Shown here: positions 16,401-25,839 of the stretch, piece after piece
How positions within the stretch are numbered: the stretch's first letter is position 1
Layout of the letters: each line of letters starts with the position of its first letter
From: Candidula unifasciata
Taxonomy: Eukaryota; Mollusca; Gastropoda; Stylommatophora; Geomitridae
Assembly (NCBI GenBank): GCA_905116865.2
Contig: CAJHNH020008455.1
Span: forward strand, 2,096,790 to 2,160,789
Direction of reading: 5' to 3'
DNA: 64,000 bases
Program-made: the position numbers and the translations under genes
Notes under the pieces: model-generated
The model's input: the letters and a program-made list of their open reading frames with translations, nothing else
Told to the model about the DNA's origin: nothing
The model's database searches: none

Positions 16401-19400
16401 CTAGATGTTGTGGCGTAATAGCTGGTAAATATGAAGAAGAAGAAAGATGGACAACAAGCAGCAAATGTTGTACCTGTCTATATGCTTTTTAGCAGATGTG
16501 CTCAGCAGATCTATCTTTGTGAGAACATTAACATGAGGAATTTCAAGGTTGACCATGGTGGACAGAGCAGTCAGGGAACCAGAGACAAACTTGGCTGCAT
16601 CCACTAGAAACTGGGCGTCCAGCATAAAGACAGCACACACTCGGAAATCCCACGACTGGAGTTTCTCTACCAGCTGTTTCATTACAGGTATGTGGGTGTA
16701 GAGTTCTATCTGGCCTGACGATAGAAAACAGTAAATAATTAACAAACTATGATCGTATAAATAAAATTAAAAAGAAAAGAACAACACAAATTATCACCAT
16801 GTAGCAAGCCCTTTTAGTAAACGCCGATCTTATCACAGCCCGCCTAAAAGAAACTCAATTACTCGTCAGCTCTTCGACCTTGCGCACTTTCCCACTCAAG
16901 ATGTCAGTTATATCCTGTGCCCACCTATGTGCTGGTCAGCCCCTGCACCTCTGCCCTGATATGAATCTAACACTGTATAGCTGTTGCACAATAGCATGAA
17001 AAGGGTCTTTGAATTATACTTTTTTACACTAACTACTATATTTACCTGTAATAAAAAAAAGCACATGTCTGGTGAAACATATGGAAATCTGACAATAATT
17101 AATCTCATAAATTTTGAGATTTTAAACACATTCCATGTGAAAAGTAAGAACAGCCTGCATGTTCATATGATGAATACATCATCCAACTGATTGTGGTAGC
17201 AGGAGTAACAACAAGGACCCTTATACTTTTGACAAAAGCAATGATGCCTACGTAGGTTGCGGCATGTCTTCCATGTGGACAAGGGTTTATTCAAACGGAT
17301 CTCCTGTATGGTTAACTGGAAATAGGGAAAGGATCTGCAGGAAGGCTACGTTATAAGGACGCAAACAGTCCACGTGTGGGTTCCGGGGTCCCAATTAGGG
17401 GATAAAAAAAATAGACCCACGCCCCTCAGGGCCAATAGAGTATCAAGGTTTTCATGTAGCCATGTATGGCAGAGACTGACTATATAATCACAGCAGACCC
17501 TGTTTCCAAAACCAATGGCACAGCATAATCCCCAGGGACTGACAGTTGCCTATGAGCTGGGATGTTTTAAACACTAAAGTGCAGTGCAGACCTGATAAGA
17601 AGAACTCCCCTAGAAACCCCGGAAATTCCTCTTATCCAGATCGGAATTCAAGAAAGACCAATTTCAGGGGATAAACAAATTGTTCCTCACGACATAAGTT
17701 TGTCAGATCTGAGATCACCAGGGGTCTGCACTGTATTTTGAGTGTGGCAAATGTTACTGTGATACCTGGCAATCAAATATGATGTAGTCGTCTTCTTGTT
17801 CATCCAACTGCTCTCGCAGCCAGTCAAAGTTGTTAGCCAAGTATCTAGAGTTCAATATAAACATAACAATGTAAATATAGGGAAAGTAGGCTCATTACAA
17901 TAACACAATGTTAAAGTTGATAACCAAGTATCCAGAGTTCAATGTGAACATAACATTGTAAAAATAGGGAAAGTAAGCTCATTACAATAACACAATGTTA
18001 AAGTTGTTAGCCAAGTATCCAGAGTTCAATGTGAACATAACATTGTAAAAATAAGGAAAGTAAGCTCATTACAATAACACAATGTTAAAGTTGTTAGCCA
18101 AGTATCTAGAGTTGAATGTGAACATAACATTGTAAAAAACAGGGCATGATATCAATCTATAAATGCATTCTATACCCTCTTACTCAATCACAAATGTATT
18201 CCATACCCTGTCTCGCTCAATCATCAAATGTATTCCATACCCTGTCTCGCTCAATCATAAATGTATTCCATATACTGCCTCGCTCAATCATAAATGTATT
18301 CCATACCCTGTCTCGCTCAATCATAAATGTATTCCATACCCTGTCTTGCTCAATCATAAATGTATTCCACACCCTGTCGCACTCAATCATAAATGTATTC
18401 CATACCCTGTTTCGCACACAATCATAAATGTATTCCATACCCTGTCTCGCTCATTCATAATTGTATTCCATACCGTGTCTAGTGCTCAATTATACATGTA
18501 TTCCACACCCTGTCTCGCTCAATCATAAATGTATTCAATACCCTGTCTCATGCTCAATCATAAATATCTTCCATATCTTGTCTTGATCAATCATAAATGT
18601 GAATCAATCACCAAATGTAAATTAACAGCCTAATAATGATCAGACTCTCTAAGGTACATGCATGGATGACATAATTTTTCCACAGATAATTACGTCTATC
18701 ATTCTCAGTCTCTCCTTTCAAGATTTCTATATCCATCTGCACAAAGAGGGGGGCGCAGACCCCGGACTTCATAACAAGCAGGTTATAAAAGGTGTCTAAT
18801 AAGGAGTTTGCTAAAATCAGATGTGTTGGGCCGGAAGGTGCAGATATTGTACCCTTGCTGTGAACCATAACACAATTTCCCAACCACCCTTTTCAGGGTG
18901 AAAACAGATGAAGAAGGGTAGTTAACGTTCTTTTGATATTTTCTGTGGAAAATACTGGTGTGTTGGGAAATGAGCAGGCAGACAGACTGGCCGGTTCTGT
19001 ACCACTTGGTGGTGAACTGATGTATGATTAGCTTGATGCTGGGAGGTCCTTTAAGAGTTAGTGAACAGCGTAGGAGCACAAACAGATCATTAAATTCTGA
19101 GGAGAATGGCGCTGCAGGGAATTACCAGGGGATCTGGCTGACGCTCAACACTCCGGGGAAAGGCGAGACGTTGAAAAAATCAAACAGTTACTGGTGCCAT
19201 TGAAATTGGAACTTTTCTCTTGCTGCTGAAAATGGAGATGGAGCGCTTAATGGAGTGTCGCAAGTGCCATGATGTTGATTCTTTATTCAATATTCAACAC
19301 AGAAGAAGAAGAATTGATGAATATGAAAAGATGAAGTCAAATGGTACTCACTCCATGCAAAATATAAGACCGCCATTTGGTCCAAAATGTAAATTTGTGT

Positions 19401-21620
19401 CCTCCATCGCATCATCAATTTGAATCAAATCTCTGACATCTTGAAGTTGATAAACAAAGAAATAACATTTAATAAAGGGAGCAAAAATATTGCAAAAATA
19501 AAATTCATGGAGAAGATCTTTCAAAGCTTATTCAGTATTGTTTTATTTTTATGTTCTTTTGCCACCATACCTCCCTTGAGTATGAGCCTTCAACAAGCAC
19601 CATATTCTTTGCTACTGCGTGCAGCTCACCAAATATCTTTTTATTTTGCATTCTAGTGATCACATCCGTGTTTATTTTTTGGGTGTGGCCTTCCTCTAGT
19701 CCTATGACCCTGTGGGTTTCAATGTAAGGATATACTAGTTTGTTATCAGGTTTTATGTGTTCTGTAAGGGGGAGCTGCATGGTTTCAAGGCATAGCGTCG
19801 GCCTCGAGCTCTGGAGGTTCCGGGTCCAGGAAGGATAGGATTTATTCACGAGGACTTCTAGTAATTTTCCCTGGTCTCTGGGTAGTAAGATAGAACGCCA
19901 GTGTGTACTGTTGTGCAGGTTTAAAAAAAAAGCCTCTGGCAGTTGGAAATCTAAAAGAGTAGTAGCCTAATGGCGCTGCCCAGACAATAATTTAGAGTTA
20001 AAAATCTAACCAAAGTATTTCAGGATCTCTGCTGGTGCTATGGAGTTTGTGCAATGTGCTGAGATTCTTCCGACTCGGGCTTGAGTCAGGAGTAGAACGG
20101 AGCACTTATGGGTTACCCTTTGTGCCGTGATGTTGATCCGTCGTCTAAACCAAAACCTGTGTTTGCCCTATTGTTTCTTCAAGTTCAGCCGTGCTATCAC
20201 TGTCATTCCAAAACCATTTAGATTTTTTTTAGTCTTATAGCCAAAACTTAACTCACAGAGATGTGGCAATTTTTGGGGATGGCTGCGGTAGTTTAAAAAA
20301 AAAAAATGCATACAACTGATTGATTGGCACCTTTTCGCCTTTCCAGACGATAGTTTTATACTGCGCTATGAGGAGGCATGAGACTCACAGCCCATGGCGA
20401 ATGTGACTAGCAAGACCCTCCCATTTCAAGAAAAGTCTTCCACAATGATAGCATGGGATTTCAGGACCACTGTTGTCAACATTTGTGTTTAATTCATTTC
20501 TTTTCAGACGCTCAGCTCTAATCCTTTCTGCACTCATTTCTTCTTTCACTCTCATTTCCTTCCTGATACACACAACATAGTCCATGGCATTTTGTTCCTA
20601 GAAGCCCACCTAAAAAATGCATACACAACATTTAAAAAAATATATTTAATTGTTTTTTAACGTAAATATATTTGAATATTACCTGCCATGACGGGATAAT
20701 CAAAGTGTTCCGCAGCTGGGTCAAGGTTAACCACCTGCACTGATCTCTTGATGGTTTCACAATGATCTGCCAGTTTGCTACAATACGTGGACTGCAAAAC
20801 ACAAAAAGTCTCTATTACAGAAGTGCTGAAAAAAAAAACAGAAGCATAAGAAGGTGTCGGTACTGCGTATCGTTACGTACCATAAGAAATAATAAAGCTC
20901 TGCTTACAGACAATATTTTTAAATAATACTAGAACTAAGGCGAGAATAAATACTTTTAAGCACTATACAGAAACATTTCTGATATATGGAAGTGATGCAC
21001 GGGCAATCCTAATCTATGGAAGTGATTCCTTGACAATCAGCTCACAAATAAAAAAGAAAAAGTATGTGAAAGCTCCAGGTATGATGTTTTATAGAAAAAT
21101 GACGAGAACACCTTTTGTTAACTTACAAAAAGACATCATGGCAAGAAAGATCATCTGTCAGAACTGACTGAAAGTACATGAGACGAAAGGTTGTGGATAG
21201 ATGTAACTACCATGGCCACACGCCCACAGCATTCATGGACTAAACAGTACTAGAATACATGCTTCTGACTTCACACCCACTGAAGCCAACGAGTTACTTC
21301 TCTTACTGATGTTACTTAAGGCTAAATTATATATATCCATCAGAATGCGGCTAAACATATGTTTATCTGCAAACTCTGCATAAAAAGAAAAAATTATGCG
21401 CAATGACAAGGTAAGATAATGAAGCTGTGATAGATAATGACAGATCTTGGCTTAGAATTGACGTGCTGACTTGAATGAGGTACCATTGGATTGCATTTTT
21501 AATTTTGTCAATATAATACCTATCCTACAATCCTAGTTACATTATCCATTATCTAAAAGTAATTATTAAATTTTGACTTCTCTTTCTTCTTCCTTTACAC
21601 CTTGTACCTCAGTGAAGTGG

Positions 21621-21659
<39 letters not shown>

Positions 21660-22821
21660 GATAGATGTGACGTTTGTTGATGAGCTGTCAAGAGCATTAT
21701 TAAGACTGTTGTTTATTTCTGTAAGGCTGTTCTTAATGTCATCATACCACCTTTTCTGCTCTTCTGCTCGCTCTATACCTGTTGTAACATTTCAGTGTGG
21801 CTCGTTGTGGTAGATGGTACCAGGGCATTCTTGTTAGGTGACTAAACAACTTCATTTGTTATTCTTTGATGACCTGTAAGACTGGCTTCCTTCCTAGCAT
21901 TCGTCTGATGTCGTATTCTGTCTTTCCTTAAACTCCTGCAGCTCTTCTAAGGAGGCAGCAGAAGGTTAAGACCAGGGTGGGGACAATCAATATATGTGGA
22001 TGAATGGGGCAATAAAGCAGACAAGTAAAAATTTGACTAAGGTACCTATATTTATAAAGTAAAAACTAAATATATAAATTTCACTAGCATCCCTATGACT
22101 AAATTATATTCACAGATGATAGTCATAATAAGGGTGATAGTGAAGTTTTTTATAAACAATAAATCACAAACATTCTGATAGTGAATTTTAATTTCTAAAT
22201 GGCTATCCTCTGAATAACGGTCCCAAATTATCGAGGTCGAAAATATACTCTAACATAACAGGGCCTCAGTCACAAGTAAATTACAGACTTCTTGCTGACT
22301 ATACCGCCACCACCAAGAGTATCTCGAGCGTCGCTATGCATGGCATGGAGTAGAACTAAACTAGATGGCTGAGACTCACAAGCAAATAAAATTAAGGAAG
22401 CTGCAGGTATCTGCTGTTCATAGTTCATATAGCAACTTTGGTCAAATTTTCAAAATCGTTTTAACTTTTATCCTCATACTTCATAGTTCATGAGTTCCAG
22501 CCATTAGTTTAGCCCTGCTCTGAACCGCACGTAGTGGCGCGGGAGATGCTCTTGGTGGTGACTTTAACTCGGCGGAAGTATTTCCGCGGTATGCTGTGTA
22601 GTCGCCTGAAAAAGGGCCGCAATTTACATGTGACTGAGGCCCAGTACCAGTAGTGTATTTTCGGCCTCGATAATTTAGGACCGTTTTTCGGAGGATAGCC
22701 TTAATTATAATTTTATAAAAATAATTTATTTCTATAGTAGCAGTTATACTTCACGTGATTCGGGTCAACTTACCTTACCACTACCTGCAGGACCAATCAC
22801 TAATTGAGCGTATCTAGGCAT
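11945..22821 (-). CDS. GPN3: GPN-loop GTPase 3 (GPN3), eight coding exons
   Basis: Coding exons in transcript order: 22774-22821, 20683-20791, 19352-19439, 17766-17844, 16474-16714, 14721-14820, 12988-13116, 11945-12004 (stop TAA 11945-11947). All introns are GT-AG. The product starts [16 protein letters not shown], which is the P-loop, and continues with the defining Gly-Pro-Asn loop ([14 protein letters not shown]), [13 protein letters not shown], a TKIDLL guanine-specificity motif and an acidic tail ending GFDSGFE. The exons sum to 854 nt, one short of the 855 nt needed for 284 codons plus stop; human GPN3 is also 284 residues. The missing base is at the exon 4/5 junction. Exon 4 ends TGCCAG where TGCCCAG is needed for the conserved DCPGQ G3 motif, so the reading frame breaks as assembled. 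GPN3 is known to pair with GPN1 and to be needed for RNA polymerase II assembly and nuclear import. An assembly indel is likelier than a pseudogene because every other splice site and residue is conserved. Confidence 0.95.
12365..12612 (+). mobile_element. LINE ORF2 C-terminal relic (group M), in GPN3 intron 7
   Basis: Reading plus gives [33 protein letters not shown] and [10 protein letters not shown], with [11 protein letters not shown] after one stop. It ends in a GAAGAAGAA tail. Confidence 0.75.
12660..12965 (-). repeat. SINE-D copy in GPN3 intron 7
   Basis: Antisense to the 4011 copy. It has CTGGCAGAAAGTTCTGGTTG, CTCAGGCAGATGTACTTTC and GGGGCCCCAGAACCCACACG. It ends just short of the exon 7 donor (12987). 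Confidence 0.8.
13180..13370 (-). repeat. SINE-D partial copy in GPN3 intron 6
   Basis: Carries GTTCATCCACTTCTGGGCTG, GTGTGCACATCCATTTTACAG and CTCAGGCTGATGTACTCTGAC. The remaining end is lost before the poly-G tract. Confidence 0.75.
13397..13427. repeat. Poly-G tract (31 G)
   Basis: An uninterrupted G run on the plus strand, which is C in the GPN3 transcript. It could form G-quadruplexes. Its length is probably unreliable in the assembly. Confidence 0.95.
13640..13825. repeat. Unclassified dispersed repeat (family G)
   Basis: Shares TTTCGTTATTTTAAAACC, CTGGGTGATCCTCATCCAAA and TGGTGGCACTTTGTGTCA with copies at about 23020 and 54775. It is probably an untranslated end of a LINE, but no coding motif was seen. 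Confidence 0.65.
13895..14175 (-). repeat. SINE-D copy in GPN3 intron 6
   Basis: Nearly full length. It starts at TTCTTCTTCTTCACCAGC and ends at ACCCCGGAACCCACACGGGG. Confidence 0.85.
14305..14562 (-). repeat. SINE-B copy in GPN3 intron 6
   Basis: Antisense. It starts CCACGCCTTCAGGCACATAG, continues TGGTCAACATCACGCCGACC and ends with the tRNA-like head CCGCTACACTATCGCGACTCC. Confidence 0.8.
14890..15935 (-). mobile_element. Mariner (Tc1/mariner superfamily) transposon, dead, in GPN3 intron 5
   Basis: Minus-strand fragments cover most of a mariner transposase in order: [87 protein letters not shown] and [17 protein letters not shown]. At least two frameshifts break it, near 15870 and about 15640-15720. 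The three catalytic positions of the usual TGDE, HDNA and PSD blocks read TGEV, HNNA and PSY, so all three aspartates are lost. Terminal inverted repeats were not recognised. The extreme N-terminus is absent or decayed. Confidence 0.9.
16100..16420 (-). mobile_element. RNase H LINE fragment (group N) in GPN3 intron 5
   Basis: The minus strand reads [39 protein letters not shown], then [20 protein letters not shown] and [11 protein letters not shown]. These are the Glu, Asp and final Asp blocks of RNase H. Frame errors are few. Confidence 0.85.
16800..16960 (-). mobile_element. LINE relic (group F), short, in GPN3 intron 4
   Basis: Shares the GCCTAAAAGAAACTC and GTTATATCCTGTGCCCACC region with copies near 9180, 36150, 53575 and 55850. 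Confidence 0.5.
17370..17430 (+). repeat. SINE-D terminal fragment in GPN3 intron 4
   Basis: Only the CACGTGTGGGTTCCGGGGTC end and the following ATAGACCCACGCCCC are present. Confidence 0.65.
17825..18135. repeat. 87-bp tandem array that includes the GPN3 exon 4 acceptor
   Basis: About 3.5 units with a constant 87-bp step: GTATCYAGAG recurs at 17841, 17928, 18015 and 18102. The first unit covers the real intron 3/exon 4 junction (exon 4 begins at 17844). Each further unit therefore repeats the acceptor neighbourhood and the first ~19 exon bases inside intron 3. Confidence 0.95.
18165..18600. repeat. Minisatellite, ~32-bp unit, in GPN3 intron 3
   Basis: About 13 units of CTCAATCATAAATGTATTCC followed by ATACCCTGTCTCG. 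It begins about 30 bp past the end of the 87-bp array. Confidence 0.95.
18895..19300 (+). mobile_element. RNase H LINE 3' fragment (group N) in GPN3 intron 3
   Basis: Decayed copy. GTGTTGGGAAATGAGCAGGC corresponds to the GNEQAD block. The end matches the GCTGCTGAAAATGGAGATGG part of the family's ORF2 terminus, followed by a TTC/AACA tail. It is antisense to GPN3. Confidence 0.7.
19770..20160 (+). repeat. SINE-C copy in GPN3 intron 2
   Basis: Head TGCATGGTTTCAAGGCATAG with CTCGAGCTCTGGAGGTTCCG, body TGTGTACTGTTGTGCAGG, and end GTGCCGTGATGTTGATCCG. Confidence 0.8.
20320..20590 (-). mobile_element. LINE ORF2 C-terminus with C2H2-like finger
   Basis: The minus-strand ORF ends [13 protein letters not shown], then [20 protein letters not shown] and a stop. 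A Cys-Cys/His-His knuckle at the extreme C-terminus is common in one group of LINE ORF2 proteins. The 3' end GTGAGTCTCATGCCTCCTCA is shared with about 35340-35470. Confidence 0.65.
21120..21245 (+). mobile_element. LINE C-terminal relic (group M) in GPN3 intron 1
   Basis: GAACTGACTGAAAGTACATG and the following CGAAAGGTTGTGGATAGATG match the SELTEST...RRLW segment of other copies. Confidence 0.6.
21622..21658. repeat. Poly-G tract (37 G)
   Basis: The longest homopolymer in the window, in GPN3 intron 1. It has G-quadruplex potential. Confidence 0.95.
21690..21965 (-). mobile_element. Probable LINE relic
   Basis: The antisense resembles the start of the WYDDIKN-like C-terminal LINE region and a [15 protein letters not shown] stretch. 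No frame is intact. Confidence 0.4.
22201..22700. mobile_element. Long-terminal-inverted-repeat MITE in GPN3 intron 1
   Basis: 500 bp. The left end GGCTATCCTCTGAATAACGG is the reverse complement of the right end apart from a few changes, and the match continues through GGCCTCAGTCACA and inner segments such as CCACCACCAAGAG. The arms are about 200 bp each, so the element is nearly all inverted repeat. The flanks TAAAT and TTAAT may be a weak target duplication. No coding capacity. The right end is 73 bp from exon 1. A truncated relative is at 57874-58092. Confidence 0.85.
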
Positions 22822-23015
22822 TTTGTGCCTTCAATATAGAATATAACAACAAATAAACACTGCTGAATCTCTATAGCCTCGTCTCTACTGTTACGGGTAT
22901 GTTTTCGATTTTTCACCTCTGGAAATGAAGAGTTACACGGAAACTGCTAAATACTAAACTTTTATTGTGATGAGTGCCTTATAAGGTGGTGACTATTCTA
23001 TTTACAAGTCGTCAT
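22822..23015 (-). promoter_or_regulatory. Presumed GPN3 5' untranslated region and promoter
   Basis: Inferred only from position, upstream of the GPN3 ATG and before the next repeat. No TATA box or other element was recognised. Confidence 0.35.
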
Positions 23016-23019
23016 TTTG

Positions 23020-23200
23020 ATGCAATTTTTCGTTATTTGAAACCCCACCCTGTCTTTAGCCGGGGGCCCTGAATATAGCATGACGGCTGAAAGGGGTTTC
23101 TGAGACCTCTCCATGGGTGATTCTCATCCGCATGGTGGCACTTTGTGTCACTAGGAGTTTATCGCGTGTGTGTGATGTCTTGGTGGAGTACAACAAGCAA
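23020..23200. repeat. Unclassified dispersed repeat (family G)
   Basis: Second copy of the 13640 family. It has GGTGATTCTCATCCGCATGG and GCACTTTGTGTCACTAGG. Confidence 0.65.
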
Positions 23201-23629
23201 GCAAGTACTCTGCAGATCAGTTCATCGGCGACAGGGTCACCCATTGGCTCACTGGTAGACAGTATTTGGGTTACTCTCCTTTGATCGCATCAACACTACA
23301 AGAATACTTTTCAGGGCTTTTGGTGAAATGCAATGCTAAGCGTGGCATAACCTTGTCACAATTATAACCTAAAACTCCCCCTTCGTGAATGCTGGTTGAA
23401 CGTGACGATCCCCCCCCCCCCAGCAAAGCACCCACATACTTGTAAATCAATTGTTCTTCATTGTGGAGTAAGACACCAGCAGGAGTTGAATCAGGAATCA
23501 ACATCACAGCACTAGACAAGTTCCCATAAACGCCCCGTCCCCATTTTTAGTAGCAATAAGAGTTCCAGTTCCACTGGTACCAGCATTAGAGTCTGTATAC
23601 TCGTCTCGTCCTCCCCTTAAGTGTTCAGC

Positions 23630-23910
23630 ATAGTCTGTCTGCCTGTTCATTTCCCAGCATGCCTGGAGAAAATATCCAAAGGACGCTAACTACCCAGAAT
23701 CTCCGAAGCGATGCTTGCCACTCTTCTAGGATCATATCTGTCTCCACATTTCTCAGCATACTCTGTGAATCAGTTACAACGACATGTATTCATGGCTGGC
23801 TCTTGGGCCAGCGGAAGACTGCTGTGACCGCCTCTATCTCCATTCTCAAACTAGATCATGTGGTATCACATACCAGGCTTTGTTGCACTAAGCGACATGC
23901 ATTCACTTAT
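23630..23910 (-). mobile_element. RNase H LINE fragment (group N)
   Basis: Antisense. It carries the TDSESMLRNV-type block, the Glu block and GNEQAD remnants. It is collinear with the 16100 copy but more diverged. Confidence 0.7.
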
Positions 23911-24009
23911 GTTAAGAATTCCGATGAATTTCGTCTGCTTCTCGTCCAAGTCCAAGTCCTTTTGAGAAAAAAAAAAAAAAAAAAGCTCGACCACGTTCAG
24001 ACTGCTGCT

Positions 24010-25010
24010 AGCTAGCCTAAGCTGCTAACAGTCTCCGCCTATATTTGTGGTCTGGGTTATTTGCGTCACTTTCGTGACTGAATACTGGTGTTTGTGCCAT
24101 TTCTGGCTTAATGCTTCCATCCGAATCAAACCGCTCGTCCTGTTGTCACTGGTGCATGTCTTCCTTCTTCATTCTTGGTGTTTCCTGTTTGTTCTGTCTC
24201 CCTTTGATCTGGCTAGGCGTATCTCGAAGGAGAGCGAGTTTCCATACACAACGTCCTTTCGGCCGCCATTTATTGTTTTAAAATTTTGAGTATTTAAATT
24301 TTGCCAAAAAGTACTGAAAACAGTTTTTTTATGTGAATAGTTCCGAAATGTGAAAATTTTCCGCGTGTGACCATAGTGGTCTTATAGTTGTCTTCCTGTA
24401 ATATGAACGGGTTAGTCATGTAATGGATATGTGTGTGAGAGTTTATGTGGAGTCTTAAGCGGGTCCAGTCGTCATTTGTTATTATGTGATCGGGTTGCGT
24501 TGATAGCTAAGCTCCGGTGTACGTAAATACCACATAACCGGACCGTCCAGCTCACGCTTTGAGATCCAAATGTTCGGCGATGAGAATTGCTGTGGCATGT
24601 TGGGCAAAGAACTCAAGTGCTCTCTGTGGGAATGGGTTGGGGGGTTAAACTCATAGTGCATCCGAAAGAGTTAGGGAAAGGTGGGGGGAAGGGGAGCGGG
24701 AGGCCATTCAGTCAATTCTCGTCGTTGCCGTCTTGCTGGATTCTAGCGTGGCTTTTTGCCGGGACTATGTGTATCACGTTACCAACCTTTGCTATCATCC
24801 CAGTGATGGGGTGGAATTGGAGGTTATGCGTTCTAGTCCTGTCATTATCGAGTCACTTGTTTTCCCTATTTGCTGTCAGTCATATTTTTGTTATGAGTCC
24901 TGTCGGTCATGTGCATGTTGTATGCATGCTGTGGAGTGGGATGGTTTTGTGTATGAATTCCCGGAGTATATGGACGCACCCAACTAGGTGTATGCGTACA
25001 TGCACTCGAG
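24010..25010. other. Unassigned stretch
   Basis: No exon, LINE motif or shared repeat was recognised. ORFs here lack family motifs and splice support. Confidence 0.3.
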
Positions 25011-25690
25011 TACTCATACATGCAGACAACACTACACATGTGCACGTCCTTTCATACTTATCCGTATGCATACCTAATTGACATTACGTACATACGCAAA
25101 CTCTTTCATAGGCGTCTACCAATGCCTGTACTTACATTCATAAAAACGAGTACATCCACACGTAGTGATATTCACTCTTCCATGTCTTATGCGTTTTGTG
25201 TCGCTTTGTCTGTAATTTCGTCTGGTCGTGTCACTTTTAAGTTATGTCCCGTTACTGGTATGTGACCTGTCCGGTACTGACGTATCATGTTCTGATGGAT
25301 GGTGTGCGTTGATGATGTTCTTGCTGCTTACACCCTTCATTCCATTTGTTCTCATTAATGGACAGATATACAGCAACACAGTTTATGGTTTCTTTGATTA
25401 CACTGTCATTCATACACTCACAAATATATAAATATACACGCTCTCATATATATACACACATGCACACTCATACCCACATACACATGCATACAGTAATACA
25501 TTTAAATCCATGTACTCATTCATCTGTACCTTTCGCACAACTATATTCCCACTGTTCTGTCCACACGTGATTCCGTACCATCCGCCTACATACACTGTGT
25601 CTTATGTATCCATCCTATACACAAATGCACTCATACTACACGCACTCATCCTTGTGTATGTGTCCATGTTCACATCTATGCACTCATCAT
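25010..25690. repeat. CA/CATA-rich low-complexity region
   Basis: Degenerate runs such as ACACATGCACACTCATACCC and CATACACTCACAAATATA. Reading frames here are compositional. Confidence 0.6.
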
Positions 25691-25839
25691 ACTTACACTA
25701 TCTCTCTGACTCTAGGATGTCCGGGGTTACCATCTCATCAGTTCCTTCTGTTATACTGAGTAAATCCCTAATCTGGTCTTTTTAGTTTTGATTTGTTTTA
25801 ATAAGGTATTGTTTAACCAGTTTTTGGATGTCTTTATTG

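Noticed and set aside
18146..18528. Repeat-protein-like ORFs ([11 protein letters not shown] units)
   Set aside because: Direct product of the 32-bp minisatellite in GPN3 intron 3.
24587..25081. 164-codon ORF with hydrophobic stretches, considered as a membrane protein
   Set aside because: No family resemblance, composition like the surrounding low-complexity DNA, and the shadow frame is equally open.
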